DNA of 24,007 nt from Oscillospiraceae bacterium (GTDB lineage Bacteria > Bacillota_A > Clostridia > Oscillospirales > CAG-272), in assembly GCA_015064665.1 (NCBI GenBank), contig SVRU01000041.1, forward strand, positions 1-24,007, written 5' to 3'. Each line of letters starts with the position of its first letter. Within the stretch, counting starts at the first letter, position 1. This document shows positions 8,351 through 16,423 of the stretch, in pieces. A program made the translations under genes and the position numbers. The notes beneath the pieces were generated by a model, which ran no database searches, had not been told where the DNA came from, and saw nothing but the letters and a program-made list of their open reading frames with translations.

Positions 8351-9769
8351 ATGAAAAAGAGAAAAAACAAAATAATCTACGGCCTTATTGTTTTTTGCCT
8401 GATTCTGCTGTTTAATCCGAATATCAACGTAATAGACCCCCTGCCCGATTTTATAGCTTGGTTTTTACTTGCGAGAATATTCGAGTCGGCTGCCGATTCA
8501 GCACCACATTTCGAAGAGGCGCGAGCAAATTTCATACGCCTCGGTTGGATTAATCTTTTAAAAATACCTGCATTCTTGCTTATAATGTTCGTAAAGAGCA
8601 AGGACACTCTTGATAATAATATTTACGCACTCGTATCACTGTCGTTTGCGGTGTTTGAGTTAATTTTGACGACTCAAGCCGTAAAGTACCTTTTCACTGC
8701 CCTATTCTATCTTGGAGAAAGAACCGAGGCCTCCTCTCTCATAAAACCATTTAAAAGCGGCAGAAGCACCGTAAGCACTCCCGAAGCACTTAGAAATTTC
8801 ACATATCTGTTTTTCATAGTCAAAACCTTACTATACGTAATCCCCGACCTGTTTTTGTTGACCAGAGTAAGCGACAAGGGTTACGTAATTGCAGGCTCGT
8901 CCTTCTACCCGTATGCCCTGCTTTTATCAATCATAATCGCCGCGGCACTCGGAGCAATCTGGCTTTTCAAAACGAAAAAATACGTCTGTTCGGTATACGA
9001 AGAAAATCTCTTCTCATCTGCACTTATAAAGATAGGTGAAGAAAACGGAATAAAAGCAATTCCGCAAAGAGCGCGTATGCGCATATTACTCTCCGCTCTT
9101 ACCGTTTTATGCGTAGCATCCTTTTTCAGCCTTGAATTCAAGCTCGATACTTGGAACGAAATCAACGTTCTGCCGCATTTTATATACGGACTAATACTTT
9201 TAATCGTTTGCCACATGTTATACAAGTATATAAGCCGTTCATTATACACCTATATATCAGGGGCGGCATTCTGTATTTTTTCACTCGTTCATTTCATATC
9301 CACCGTCAGCTTTTTAACGGTATACGAGTATAAGGATATACTTACGAGCGCGTCGGCGCAAGCATCGTACAATTTTGTTCAAATTTCCTCTCTTTGCGAA
9401 TTTTTGTGTCTTTCGGTATTTCTCATTCTTATGGCGAGGAATATTAACGAATTCATAGAAAATCATACGGGAACCTCACCCGACAGCGATAGATACCAAA
9501 AGCTTGAAATTGAATTTCACCGTTCGCTGAAAATCAAAAATTACATAATGACGGCCCTTGGGATTTTGGCGGGCGCAACCAAGTGCGCGGACGTTTTCCT
9601 TAATTCCGAGGTGCAGATACTTTTCAGCGAAACGAATGCGATAATCACCTCGGCTCTGCCCTGGTTTGGAACAGTCGTTACTGTTTCGGCAATTGCGTAC
9701 ATAATTTTCACCTTTTTCTTCACCTCGTCACTTAAGGACGAAGTGAAAATGAAATATCAATCATTATGA
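8351..9769 (+). CDS. Multi-pass membrane protein, unknown function
   Basis: A 472-residue integral membrane protein with about ten predicted hydrophobic segments spread over its length and short hydrophilic links. The N-terminus is a basic stretch (MKKRKNKIIYG), then a membrane segment, then FNPNINVIDPLPDFIAWFLL. The N-P-N-I-N-V-I-D...LPD block looks like a conserved motif and echoes the first segment of the upstream gene product. There is no transporter signature, protease motif or catalytic cluster that I recognise. It starts three bases after the preceding stop and ends before a terminator-like hairpin, so it closes the secA transcript unit. Function unknown. Confidence 0.8.
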   Translation: MKKRKNKIIYGLIVFCLILLFNPNINVIDPLPDFIAWFLLARIFESAADSAPHFEEARANFIRLGWINLLKIPAFLLIMFVKSKDTLDNNIYALVSLSFAVFELILTTQAVKYLFTALFYLGERTEASSLIKPFKSGRSTVSTPEALRNFTYLFFIVKTLLYVIPDLFLLTRVSDKGYVIAGSSFYPYALLLSIIIAAALGAIWLFKTKKYVCSVYEENLFSSALIKIGEENGIKAIPQRARMRILLSALTVLCVASFFSLEFKLDTWNEINVLPHFIYGLILLIVCHMLYKYISRSLYTYISGAAFCIFSLVHFISTVSFLTVYEYKDILTSASAQASYNFVQISSLCEFLCLSVFLILMARNINEFIENHTGTSPDSDRYQKLEIEFHRSLKIKNYIMTALGILAGATKCADVFLNSEVQILFSETNAIITSALPWFGTVVTVSAIAYIIFTFFFTSSLKDEVKMKYQSL

Positions 9770-9807
9770 GGCTGTTACATTTGTATGCCAAATACTCCCT
9801 GCCTCTT

Positions 9808-9852
9808 AAAAAAATGCGACTCGTTTCCGCAAAGGAATTGAGCCGCATTTTT
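9808..9852. terminator. Bidirectional terminator
   Basis: AAAAATGCG-A-CTC (9810-9822) pairs with GAG-C-CGCATTTTT (9840-9852) with a single A/C mismatch and a 17-base loop. It has an A-run on the left and a T-run on the right, so it can end transcription from both the membrane-protein unit and gmk. Confidence 0.8.
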
Positions 9853-10430
9853 CATTTTTCACAAAAGATTTTATTTATACTGTCAGCGCAAATTTCAATA
9901 TCATCATTTCTTATCACAGCATCAAACTTATCAGTTAATTTTGAAACAAGCTGAAGGTCGCGGTGATTTTGCATCTTGCGTTTTTCCATAGTCAAAAGCG
10001 CCGCTTCAGTATTACCTGCTACTTCTGCACGTTTTTTAAGCCGCGCATCAAGAATCTCTGTATCAGCGGTGATATAAACGGCTACCGTTTTAAAATCACG
10101 CGGAGTATTTTTGAGCGACAGCACTCCGTTTATATCAAGAATAAGCAACGGCGTTCTTCCCTTGCCGAAAATCCTTTTAAGCTCCGAGTACGGAGTACCG
10201 TATAAATTTCCGCTGTATTCGGTGTATTCAAGCATCTCCCCGTTTTCTATTTTGGACTTAAACTCCGACTCTGAAAGATAAATATATTCACCGTCGTGTC
10301 CATCGCCGCGGGGAGCTCTCGTTGTAGCAGAGCGAACTAATTCAAAGTTATTGTAAACCGAAAGTATACGCTTCATAACGGTTGTTTTTCCAACTGCGCT
10401 CGGACCCGCAAGAACAAGAATTTTTCTCAT
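9852..10430 (-). CDS. gmk: Guanylate kinase
   Basis: A 192-residue guanylate kinase, which phosphorylates GMP to GDP with ATP in purine nucleotide synthesis. The P-loop GPSAVGKTT lies at residues 9-17. The GMP-binding block ATTRAPRGDGHDGEYIYLS corresponds to the family SxTTRxPRxGExxGxxY pattern, and YSGNLYGTPYSEL is the next conserved element. The GE normally found before DG is replaced by GH, a minor deviation. Length is normal. Its start overlaps the serS stop by one base (TAATG, 10428-10432), so it is translated from the serS message and falls under the T-box control of that leader. Confidence 0.92.
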   Translation of the reverse strand: MRKILVLAGPSAVGKTTVMKRILSVYNNFELVRSATTRAPRGDGHDGEYIYLSESEFKSKIENGEMLEYTEYSGNLYGTPYSELKRIFGKGRTPLLILDINGVLSLKNTPRDFKTVAVYITADTEILDARLKKRAEVAGNTEAALLTMEKRKMQNHRDLQLVSKLTDKFDAVIRNDDIEICADSINKIFCEK

Positions 10431-11719
10431 TACTTTTTGGGAACGATAACTTCTTTACCGCCCATGTAGGGACGAAGAGCTACGGGAATATTAACCGAAC
10501 CGTCTGCATTAAGGTTATTTTCGAGGAACGCAATAAGCATTCTCGGGGGAGCTACAACGGTGTTGTTAAGAGTATGCGCAAGATATATCTTTCCGTCCTC
10601 GCCCTTTACGCGAATCTTAAGGCGCCTTGCCTGCGCATCGCTGAGGTTAGAGCATGAGCCAACCTCGAAATACTTCTTCTGACGGGGTGACCAAGCCTCG
10701 ACGTCGATAGACTTAACCTTGAGATCTGCGAGGTCGCCCGAGCAGCACTCAAGAGTTCTTACGGGAATATCGAGAGTTCTGAACATATCAACAGTATTCT
10801 GCCAGAGCTTGTTAAACCAAGCGAGTGATTCCTCGGGCTTGCAGACGACTATCATCTCCTGCTTTTCGAACTGATGGATACGGTAAACGCCTCTCTCCTC
10901 GATTCCGTGCGCGCCTTTTTCCTTACGGAAGCAGGGTGAGTAAGAGGTGAGAGTATAAGGAAGAGATGCTTCCGGAATAATCTGGTCGATAAACTTACCT
11001 ATCATAGAATGCTCGGACGTTCCTATAAGGAAGAGATCCTCGCCCTCAATTTTATACATCATAGCGTCCATTTCAGCGAACGACATAACTCCCGTAACCA
11101 CGTTTGAGCGAATCATATAGGGCGGAATGCAATAGGTAAATCCGCGGTCAATCATAAAATCGCGCGCATATGAGATAACGGCCGAATGAAGTCTTGCAAT
11201 GTCGCCCATAAGATAATAGAAGCCGTTTCCGGCAACGCGGCGCGCACTGTCAAGGTCTATGCCGTCAAAGGTTTCCATAATATCGGAATGATAAGGAATC
11301 TCGAACTCGGGCACTACGGGCTCGCCGTACTTCTCTACCTCAACGTTTTCCGAATCGTCCTTACCTATCGGAACGGTGGGGTCGATGATATTGGGAATTA
11401 TCATCATTATCTTTTTGACCTTTTCTTCAAGCTCGGTTTCCTTCTCCTCACAAGCCGCAAGCTCAGCCGCCTGCTCGGAAACGAGCTTCTTTGCTGCCTC
11501 TGCCTCTTCAAACTTTTTCTGTCCCATAAGCATACCTATGGACTTTGAAACCTTGTTTCTGTTAGCGCGAAGATCGTCAGCGCGTTTTTTATTCTGGCGA
11601 AGCTCCTCGTCAAGAGCTATAACCTCATCAACGAGAGGAAGCTTTGAATCCTGGAATTTCTTTTTGATATTCTCTTTTACAATATCGGGGTTTTCTCTCA
11701 AAAATTTAATATCGAGCAT
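10430..11719 (-). CDS. serS: Seryl-tRNA synthetase
   Basis: A 429-residue class II seryl-tRNA synthetase, which charges tRNA-Ser with serine. The N-terminal region (residues about 1-105) is the long antiparallel coiled-coil arm that reads the tRNA, visible as heptad-like Lys/Glu/Leu segments. Motif 2 is FRKEKGAHGIEERGVYRIHQ, with HQFEKQE following. The C-terminal motif 3 region includes NNTVVAPPRMLIAFLENN. The ATG follows an AAGGAG site. It is preceded by a T-box leader, so expression should rise when uncharged tRNA-Ser accumulates. gmk is coupled downstream. Confidence 0.97.
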   Translation of the reverse strand: MLDIKFLRENPDIVKENIKKKFQDSKLPLVDEVIALDEELRQNKKRADDLRANRNKVSKSIGMLMGQKKFEEAEAAKKLVSEQAAELAACEEKETELEEKVKKIMMIIPNIIDPTVPIGKDDSENVEVEKYGEPVVPEFEIPYHSDIMETFDGIDLDSARRVAGNGFYYLMGDIARLHSAVISYARDFMIDRGFTYCIPPYMIRSNVVTGVMSFAEMDAMMYKIEGEDLFLIGTSEHSMIGKFIDQIIPEASLPYTLTSYSPCFRKEKGAHGIEERGVYRIHQFEKQEMIVVCKPEESLAWFNKLWQNTVDMFRTLDIPVRTLECCSGDLADLKVKSIDVEAWSPRQKKYFEVGSCSNLSDAQARRLKIRVKGEDGKIYLAHTLNNTVVAPPRMLIAFLENNLNADGSVNIPVALRPYMGGKEVIVPKK

Positions 11720-11746
11720 TTTATTTCTCCTTGAAAATTGTTTTTA

Positions 11747-11960
11747 AAATAAAAAAAGAGCATTCGTCACAAATGGGACGAATAACTCCGTGTTGCCACC
11801 CAAATTAAGCTTAAAAAGCTTCACTCACACCGTCTGTAAGGGGACTTCCCCTCGATTCATCACCGAATGCTCAAAAAGCGGAAAGCGCAAAACCGACAGC
11901 CGCTTGCACCAACCGCAGCCTCTCTTATGACGTTTTTTACGCATATTCTTTTATCATAGC
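11747..11960 (-). ncRNA. T-box leader for serS (serine type)
   Basis: The T-box sequence GGGTGGCAACACGG is at 11788-11801 on the minus strand. The bulge triplet plus variable base reads TGGC, complementary to GCCA and thus to a tRNA with discriminator G73, as in tRNA-Ser. This agrees with the downstream gene. Upstream segments AGAGAGG and GGTTGGTGCAAGC fit a stem I arm with its distal loop. A terminator (ATTCGTC paired with GACGAAT, 11762-11783, extended by GAG/CTC, then seven T) follows the T-box. The specifier codon could not be placed with certainty. Confidence 0.87.
11751..11788 (-). terminator. T-box-controlled intrinsic terminator
   Basis: On the minus strand GAGttATTCGTC pairs with GACGAATgCTC and is followed by TTTTTTT. 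It would compete with the antiterminator formed by the T-box (GGG...CCC pairing). Confidence 0.82.
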
Positions 11961-11966
11961 ACTGTT

Positions 11967-11995
11967 ATTATATATTATTTTTTTTAAAAAATCAA
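11967..11995 (-). promoter_or_regulatory. serS leader promoter
   Basis: Minus-strand TTGATT (11990-11995), 17 bases, TATAAT (11967-11972). Initiation near 11960 places the whole T-box in the transcript. Confidence 0.72.
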
Positions 11996-12042
11996 GGGTT
12001 TTTTAAAATTTTATGTTAAGCTTCACCCTTTTGTGATTTTTT

Positions 12043-12084
12043 AAAAGGCGATATCGCACTTAGTTTAATGCAATATCACCTTTT
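12043..12084. terminator. Terminator of the sugar operon
   Basis: A 16-base stem (12043-12058 with 12069-12084) with two G/T wobbles and a 10-base loop lies just after the FAD-oxidoreductase stop codon. The arms end in A4/T4 runs. Confidence 0.7.
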
Positions 12085-12089
12085 CGTTT

Positions 12090-13370
12090 TTATAAATGTC
12101 CGCCGTCAATTTCAATAGCATTTTTGCCGTGAATTATTACGGTTCTGTCCTCCGGCACATATTCGTCAGGAAAATGAATCATAACGTTTTCTTTTTCGAG
12201 CTTTTTTTGTAATGCTTTTATATCAACGTCTGCCACCGCACAGCCTGTTCTGAGTGCAAGACACGCAGCCTCTCCTGCCGCCTGTCCTGTCAAGATTGCG
12301 GGAGGGATAACCCTTATCAGATCCCAACCAAAGCCTGTTCCGTCCGCACTTCTTCCTGCGGTTATAATATTCGGATAATCTCTCCTTGTCAAACACCTAA
12401 GCGGTATCTCATACAAGTGATATCGATGCGCAAAATCATTGATTGCGCAGACGGAATCGTCAAAATGACGATATGCATCGGTTACCTTGAAGGAGTAATC
12501 CCCCTTGATGTGAGCGGTCGTTCTGAACTGTGGCATACCGGGAGTCGTTACTATCTCTCTTGTCTTTCTGTCACTCTCTTTAAGCTTTTGAAGAATAAGA
12601 AGCTGATTTCTCACGATATAATCGGTCACCTCTTCCGCAGACAGACCTGACCATCTCGGCATTTCTTCGGGCTGATCGTCACCAAAAAGATTGATATTTC
12701 CGCCGGAAAAGACCTTATAAATAAAACGTATGTCATTTTTTTCAATGGCTTCGCGGCAGCTTTCAAGTGTTACCATCTTGGTTGTGAAGGTAAAAAAGTT
12801 TTCTCCGCTTACAGTCGGAACACCTCCGCGACGCAAAACATCGCAATCACCGGTCGTATCTATAAGCATACGGCAAGGGTAAAATTCCGTCCCCGCCTTG
12901 CTTTCAACAACAACGCCCTTACAAACGTTTCCATCCATAATAGGATCCGTTGCTATACAGTCAAACAGAACGTCAGCTCCGCTTTTTTTAAGCTCATCAG
13001 TTAACTGGTAAGCAAAAATTGCAGGCGAAAATCTTTGTGTGTATCTTCTGTTAGTCGGTTCCTTGGGTTCACCGTTTTTCCACTCCTCGTGAATGGTATC
13101 CCATCCGAGCTCTGCACTCAATCGCAACCATTTTTCAGCAAGTCCGAATATTATTTGCTTTCCGCACCCGTTACACATAGGAACGAACAAATTTATAAGT
13201 CCCAGTGTTCCAAGACCGCCGAGAACGTTGCTTTTTTCCAAAAGCAGTGTAGAAAATCCGTTTTTTGCCGCGCTAACAGCACCGGCTACCCCGGCAACTC
13301 CGCCGCCGCAAACGATAACGTCATATTTTTTCTTTACGGGAATAGTTTTATTATATGTTATATTGTTCAC
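12090..13370 (-). CDS. FAD-dependent oxidoreductase (FAD_oxidored type)
   Basis: A 426-residue flavoprotein of the FAD_oxidored family (PF12831-like), common in polysaccharide and sugar-catabolic clusters of gut bacteria. The N-terminal Rossmann loop is CGGGVAGVAGAVSAAKNG (about 21-38), followed by LLLEKSNVLGGLGTLG. DTTGDCDVLRRGGVP is the conserved ATG-like FAD motif, and SADGTGFGWDLIRVIPPAIL leads into GQAAGEAACLALRTG, the C-terminal FAD-binding block. Translation starts with GTG at 13368-13370, chosen because an AGGTG site lies just upstream and no ATG is close. It is the last gene of the operon, 51 bases after the dehydrogenase gene. Exact substrate unknown; oxidation of a sugar or sugar derivative is inferred from context. 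Confidence 0.87.
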   Translation of the reverse strand: MNNITYNKTIPVKKKYDVIVCGGGVAGVAGAVSAAKNGFSTLLLEKSNVLGGLGTLGLINLFVPMCNGCGKQIIFGLAEKWLRLSAELGWDTIHEEWKNGEPKEPTNRRYTQRFSPAIFAYQLTDELKKSGADVLFDCIATDPIMDGNVCKGVVVESKAGTEFYPCRMLIDTTGDCDVLRRGGVPTVSGENFFTFTTKMVTLESCREAIEKNDIRFIYKVFSGGNINLFGDDQPEEMPRWSGLSAEEVTDYIVRNQLLILQKLKESDRKTREIVTTPGMPQFRTTAHIKGDYSFKVTDAYRHFDDSVCAINDFAHRYHLYEIPLRCLTRRDYPNIITAGRSADGTGFGWDLIRVIPPAILTGQAAGEAACLALRTGCAVADVDIKALQKKLEKENVMIHFPDEYVPEDRTVIIHGKNAIEIDGGHL

Positions 13371-13421
13371 CTTTTCACCTACTATACGATTTATTGGGAG
13401 TACTCACATAAATATATTTTT

Positions 13422-14630
13422 TTACAGATTTTCGTCTATAAAAACTTCGCGCTTGAGATTATTTGAAATCACAGCCATATCGCCTACGGTGAGCGACAGG
13501 TAACCGGCGTAGCTGTTAGCCGATTGACCGAGTGTATCCTCTCTTCCGCCGCGGAAAATATCGTCACGAAGAAGATTGTCTGCTCCGCCGTGCTCACCGC
13601 TGAGAACGGAGGTTTCATAAATCGTTTCCTTGCCGAAAAGATCGGTCACCTTAATTGCAAGGGCATCTTGCTTATGAACACCGGAATAATATTGAACAAA
13701 CTCTGCTCTGCCTTTTGTCCCGATAATATTAATTTTTAATCCCTCATCCGGAGAATACGCAACAAGAGAATAGTTAAGTGTTGCGCCGTCCTTATACGAA
13801 ACGTTGAGACACATTCGGTCGAAAATATCTATATCTTCGCTGAATACGCACCCATCGCGATAATATCCCGATTCTTCTTCAATATCAAGATAATATCTTT
13901 TATTGAAATCATTGGCACTAAGGTCAAAATAGAATGGGCATTTTTCGGTATGTATGCATTTATGACAGCACTCTGCGCGATATTCTCCGCGCTTGCCGTA
14001 AACGTCGAGATAACAACGCGCAAAAACCGACTCAGGCTCTTTGTTGCCCATTATCCAAGAAATCACGTCGAAGTGATGCGTTGATTTATGTATAAGAAGG
14101 CTATTTGTATTCTTTATGTATCTGTGCCAACGTCTGAAATAATCAGCTCCGTGCTTACGGTCAAGAAGCCATATGAAATCAGCATGCAAAACCTCTCCTA
14201 TAACACCGTCCATAATTATGCGTTTAAAGTCGGCAAAGGGTTTCATATATCGCATATTGAACGTGACTCTGACTTTGTGTCCGCTTTCCTTTTCCGCTTT
14301 CATTATTTCAAGAGCGGATTTTCTGCTCGTAGTCATCGGTTTTTCGCTTATGACGTCAAAGCCTAGTCTGAGAGCGCGTATTATATAGTCCTCATGCGTT
14401 GAATCAACGGTTGTAACAATAACAAAATCCGGCTTTTGAGCGAGAACCATTTCGTCAAAGTCTGTGTAAAACGGAATTCCAAACTCCTCAGAACAAAGCT
14501 TAGCGCGTGCAAAAACGGAATCATATATTCCTACGACCTCAGCAACGTCTGAAAGATGACCGGTCACGATTGGCTTTATATAACTGTTAATTCCACGTTG
14601 CCCCGTTCCGACTACAACACATCTTTTCAT
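13422..14630 (-). CDS. Gfo/Idh/MocA-family oxidoreductase with Cys cluster
   Basis: A 402-residue NAD(P)-dependent dehydrogenase of the Gfo/Idh/MocA family, which oxidises or reduces sugars, inositols and their derivatives. The N-terminal Rossmann motif is VVVGTGQRG (5-13). The EKP nicotinamide-binding motif is at 96-98. The catalytic region HKSTHHFDVISWIMG (181-195) matches the usual K-x(n)-H-x-x-D pattern. An unusual cluster of Cys (221, 222, 225, 231; ECCHKCIHTEKC) lies in the C-terminal domain and could bind a metal. It overlaps the nagB-like gene by four bases (ATGA), so the two are coupled. Substrate unknown; a sugar or amino sugar derivative is likely. Confidence 0.9.
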   Translation of the reverse strand: MKRCVVVGTGQRGINSYIKPIVTGHLSDVAEVVGIYDSVFARAKLCSEEFGIPFYTDFDEMVLAQKPDFVIVTTVDSTHEDYIIRALRLGFDVISEKPMTTSRKSALEIMKAEKESGHKVRVTFNMRYMKPFADFKRIIMDGVIGEVLHADFIWLLDRKHGADYFRRWHRYIKNTNSLLIHKSTHHFDVISWIMGNKEPESVFARCYLDVYGKRGEYRAECCHKCIHTEKCPFYFDLSANDFNKRYYLDIEEESGYYRDGCVFSEDIDIFDRMCLNVSYKDGATLNYSLVAYSPDEGLKINIIGTKGRAEFVQYYSGVHKQDALAIKVTDLFGKETIYETSVLSGEHGGADNLLRDDIFRGGREDTLGQSANSYAGYLSLTVGDMAVISNNLKREVFIDENL

Positions 14631-15355
14631 ATAAGAACCTCTTTTGCAGAATCCATATCAAGATAAAGCGTAAAATCGGAATGCTCCTTGAGCTTGGTTG
14701 CGGGAACGAGGTTTGTCGTTTCCTTAGTCGTAAGAGTTTTCATAACTGCGTTTGATTTTACAGCATAAGGAACGCAGGATACGATCTGCTTACATTTCAT
14801 TATCTGGCTGACGGTCATCGAAACTGCCTGACGGGGAACGTCATCTATCGTAGGAAACCATCCCTCTCCAAGCTGTTGACGGCGGCATGCCTCGTCGAGA
14901 TTAACTATAATATAGGATTCTTGCGTATCAAAATCAGCAGGCGGATCGTTAAATGCAATATGAGCATTCTCGCCAATTCCAATAAGACCTATATCAATTG
15001 GCTCACAAGTTATTTTTTCAGTAAGAGCAGCAACGCCCTCTTTAGTTCCATCAACGAAATTCACAGCCTTGAGCTTGCCGACCTTTGCAACAAAACGCTC
15101 CTTAAGATATTTGCGGAAGCTTGCCGGATGAGTTTCAGGTAAATCAACGTATTCGTCAAGGTGAAACATTTCTACCTTGGACCAATCCACATCCTCAAGC
15201 ACAAGATATTTCAAGGTATCGAACTGCGATGCTCCCGTCGAAAGAGCAATTCGAGCATATCCTTTTTCATTGATTATTTTGCGGAGCTCTTCCGCAACCG
15301 ACTTAGCCGCACTTTTGCCAAGTGCATCAGGGTTTTCACAAATTCTAATCTCCAT
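14627..15355 (-). CDS. NagB-like sugar-phosphate deaminase/isomerase
   Basis: A 242-residue protein of the glucosamine-6-phosphate isomerase/6-phosphogluconolactonase family. Visible elements are LSTGASQFDTLKYL (phosphate loop), HLDEY (65-69; D67 matches the catalytic Asp72 of E. coli NagB), and GIGENAHIAFNDPP (126-139). Relative to E. coli, His143 is kept (H132), but Asp141 is Asn (N130) and Glu148 is Asp (D137). This altered signature recurs in a NagB-like subgroup often annotated as glucosamine-6-phosphate deaminase, so the true substrate may be another sugar phosphate. It is first in the operon, with AGAAAGG upstream of its ATG and a promoter in the shared palindrome region. Confidence 0.85.
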   Translation of the reverse strand: MEIRICENPDALGKSAAKSVAEELRKIINEKGYARIALSTGASQFDTLKYLVLEDVDWSKVEMFHLDEYVDLPETHPASFRKYLKERFVAKVGKLKAVNFVDGTKEGVAALTEKITCEPIDIGLIGIGENAHIAFNDPPADFDTQESYIIVNLDEACRRQQLGEGWFPTIDDVPRQAVSMTVSQIMKCKQIVSCVPYAVKSNAVMKTLTTKETTNLVPATKLKEHSDFTLYLDMDSAKEVLI

Positions 15356-15388
15356 ATTAAATTTTGCCTTTCTTTTTATTGATTTTTA

Positions 15389-15417
15389 TTGACAAACTTA
15401 TTATAATCGATTATAAT
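15389..15417 (+). promoter_or_regulatory. Consensus promoter toward the AraC-type regulator
   Basis: TTGACA (15389-15394), 17 bases, TATAAT (15412-15417), reading rightward. It overlaps the opposing promoter face to face. The untranslated leader would be about 120 bases. Confidence 0.65.
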
Positions 15418-15418
15418 A
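15399..15418. promoter_or_regulatory. Perfect 20-base palindrome, candidate operator
   Basis: TATTATAATCGATTATAATA is a perfect palindrome spanning both opposing -10 boxes. It is a candidate binding site for a dimeric regulator, although two mirrored TATAAT boxes alone would produce much of the symmetry. Confidence 0.5.
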
Positions 15419-15430
15419 TAAAGAGTCAAT
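15400..15430 (-). promoter_or_regulatory. Promoter of the NagB-like operon
   Basis: Minus-strand TTGACT (15425-15430) and TATAAT (15400-15405) with a 19-base spacer, or TTATAA with 18. The spacing is longer than ideal, which fits a regulated promoter. The -10 lies inside the palindrome. Confidence 0.55.
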
Positions 15431-15543
15431 GTATAATTTTGATTAAATTGAAATTATTCTGCACTTTACTTATTTTATTATCTTATTTATTTTCAACAAT
15501 ATTTACATAACATTTGTATTATTATGTCTATACAGGAATTATT

Positions 15544-16365
15544 ATGCCAATTTTACAAACAAGTATCAATCCAAACCTCAAGAGTATATCGGTATCTCCG
15601 AAAAAAGTACAGCTTTATATTCCGCCGATAAAATGGAGGGGCGACCCCAAAGGACATATCGGAATCTATGACACCTTTTTTTATATTGTCAGCGGTGAAT
15701 GCTCTCTTATGATTGACGGTGAATACACAATATTAAAACCGGGTGACCTTGCCTTTTTACCTCGCGGAAAAATGCGCGCTTACTCTAACATGTCGGAAAG
15801 TATTATTCTATACGAGATGAATTTTTCAGCCGAAATAAACGGTGAAGTCTGGCACGGTGTTCTCGGGCTTGATAAGAGTCCGTACGCTATAAAGCTTGAA
15901 GCTGACGATGAAATAAGAGAGCTTTTTGAAGCCTCCGTCAGATACGAGGTTAACCGAGACATTCTTTATGACGTTATACATTCCTCTAACCTTCTTAATC
16001 TTATTAAGCTTTATGCTACGGGAAAAGCACGGCAAGCCGAGAAGGACGAACCGTTTTTATCGGTTATTGAATATATGAAAAACAATCTCGGCACACCGAT
16101 AAAAATAGCAGAGCTTGCAGAGAGGGTCTATATGGAGGAAACCTACTTTATAAAAAAGTTCAAAAAGGCTTTCGGCGATTCTCCTATAACCTATTTGAAC
16201 AAGCTGAAAATATACAAGGCAATGCAATATCTTGCAGAAAGCAATCTTACTCTGTCAGAGATATCTCGCAAGGTAGGAATTTACGACGGCTCTTACTTTT
16301 CAAAGCTATTCAAATCCTATACATCTATAACACCACGCGAATACAGAAATATATTTAACAAATAA
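15544..16365 (+). CDS. AraC-family transcriptional regulator with cupin sensor
   Basis: A 273-residue AraC/XylS regulator. The N-terminal half is a cupin-like ligand-binding domain (FYIVSGECSLMIDG, then LKPGDLAFLPRGKMRAYSN). The last hundred residues hold two helix-turn-helix units (IKIAELAERVYMEETYFIKK and SEISRKVGIYDGSYFSKLFK) with the family ending SITPREYRN. The start is set at ATG 15544, with an AGGA site just upstream; a further-upstream TTG at 15514 is less likely. It is divergent from the NagB-like operon, so it probably controls that operon and perhaps the CBM9-like gene, acting on an intracellular sugar signal. The inducer is unknown. Confidence 0.93.
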   Translation: MPILQTSINPNLKSISVSPKKVQLYIPPIKWRGDPKGHIGIYDTFFYIVSGECSLMIDGEYTILKPGDLAFLPRGKMRAYSNMSESIILYEMNFSAEINGEVWHGVLGLDKSPYAIKLEADDEIRELFEASVRYEVNRDILYDVIHSSNLLNLIKLYATGKARQAEKDEPFLSVIEYMKNNLGTPIKIAELAERVYMEETYFIKKFKKAFGDSPITYLNKLKIYKAMQYLAESNLTLSEISRKVGIYDGSYFSKLFKSYTSITPREYRNIFNK

Positions 16366-16369
16366 AAAG

Positions 16370-16420
16370 AGTCCATTTTGCATTGTGACACTTTAGCCAC
16401 AAAGTGAAATGGACTTTTTG
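16370..16420. terminator. Bidirectional terminator
   Basis: AGTCCATTT (16370-16378) pairs with AAATGGACT (16407-16415), with an inner CACTTT/AAAGTG stem and flanking A- and T-runs. It lies between the AraC-type and CBM9-like genes, which converge. Confidence 0.85.
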
Positions 16421-16423
16421 TTT

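Noticed and set aside
15514..15543. Upstream TTG start for the AraC-type gene
   Set aside because: The extra ten residues have no family support and the ATG at 15544 has a better ribosome binding site.
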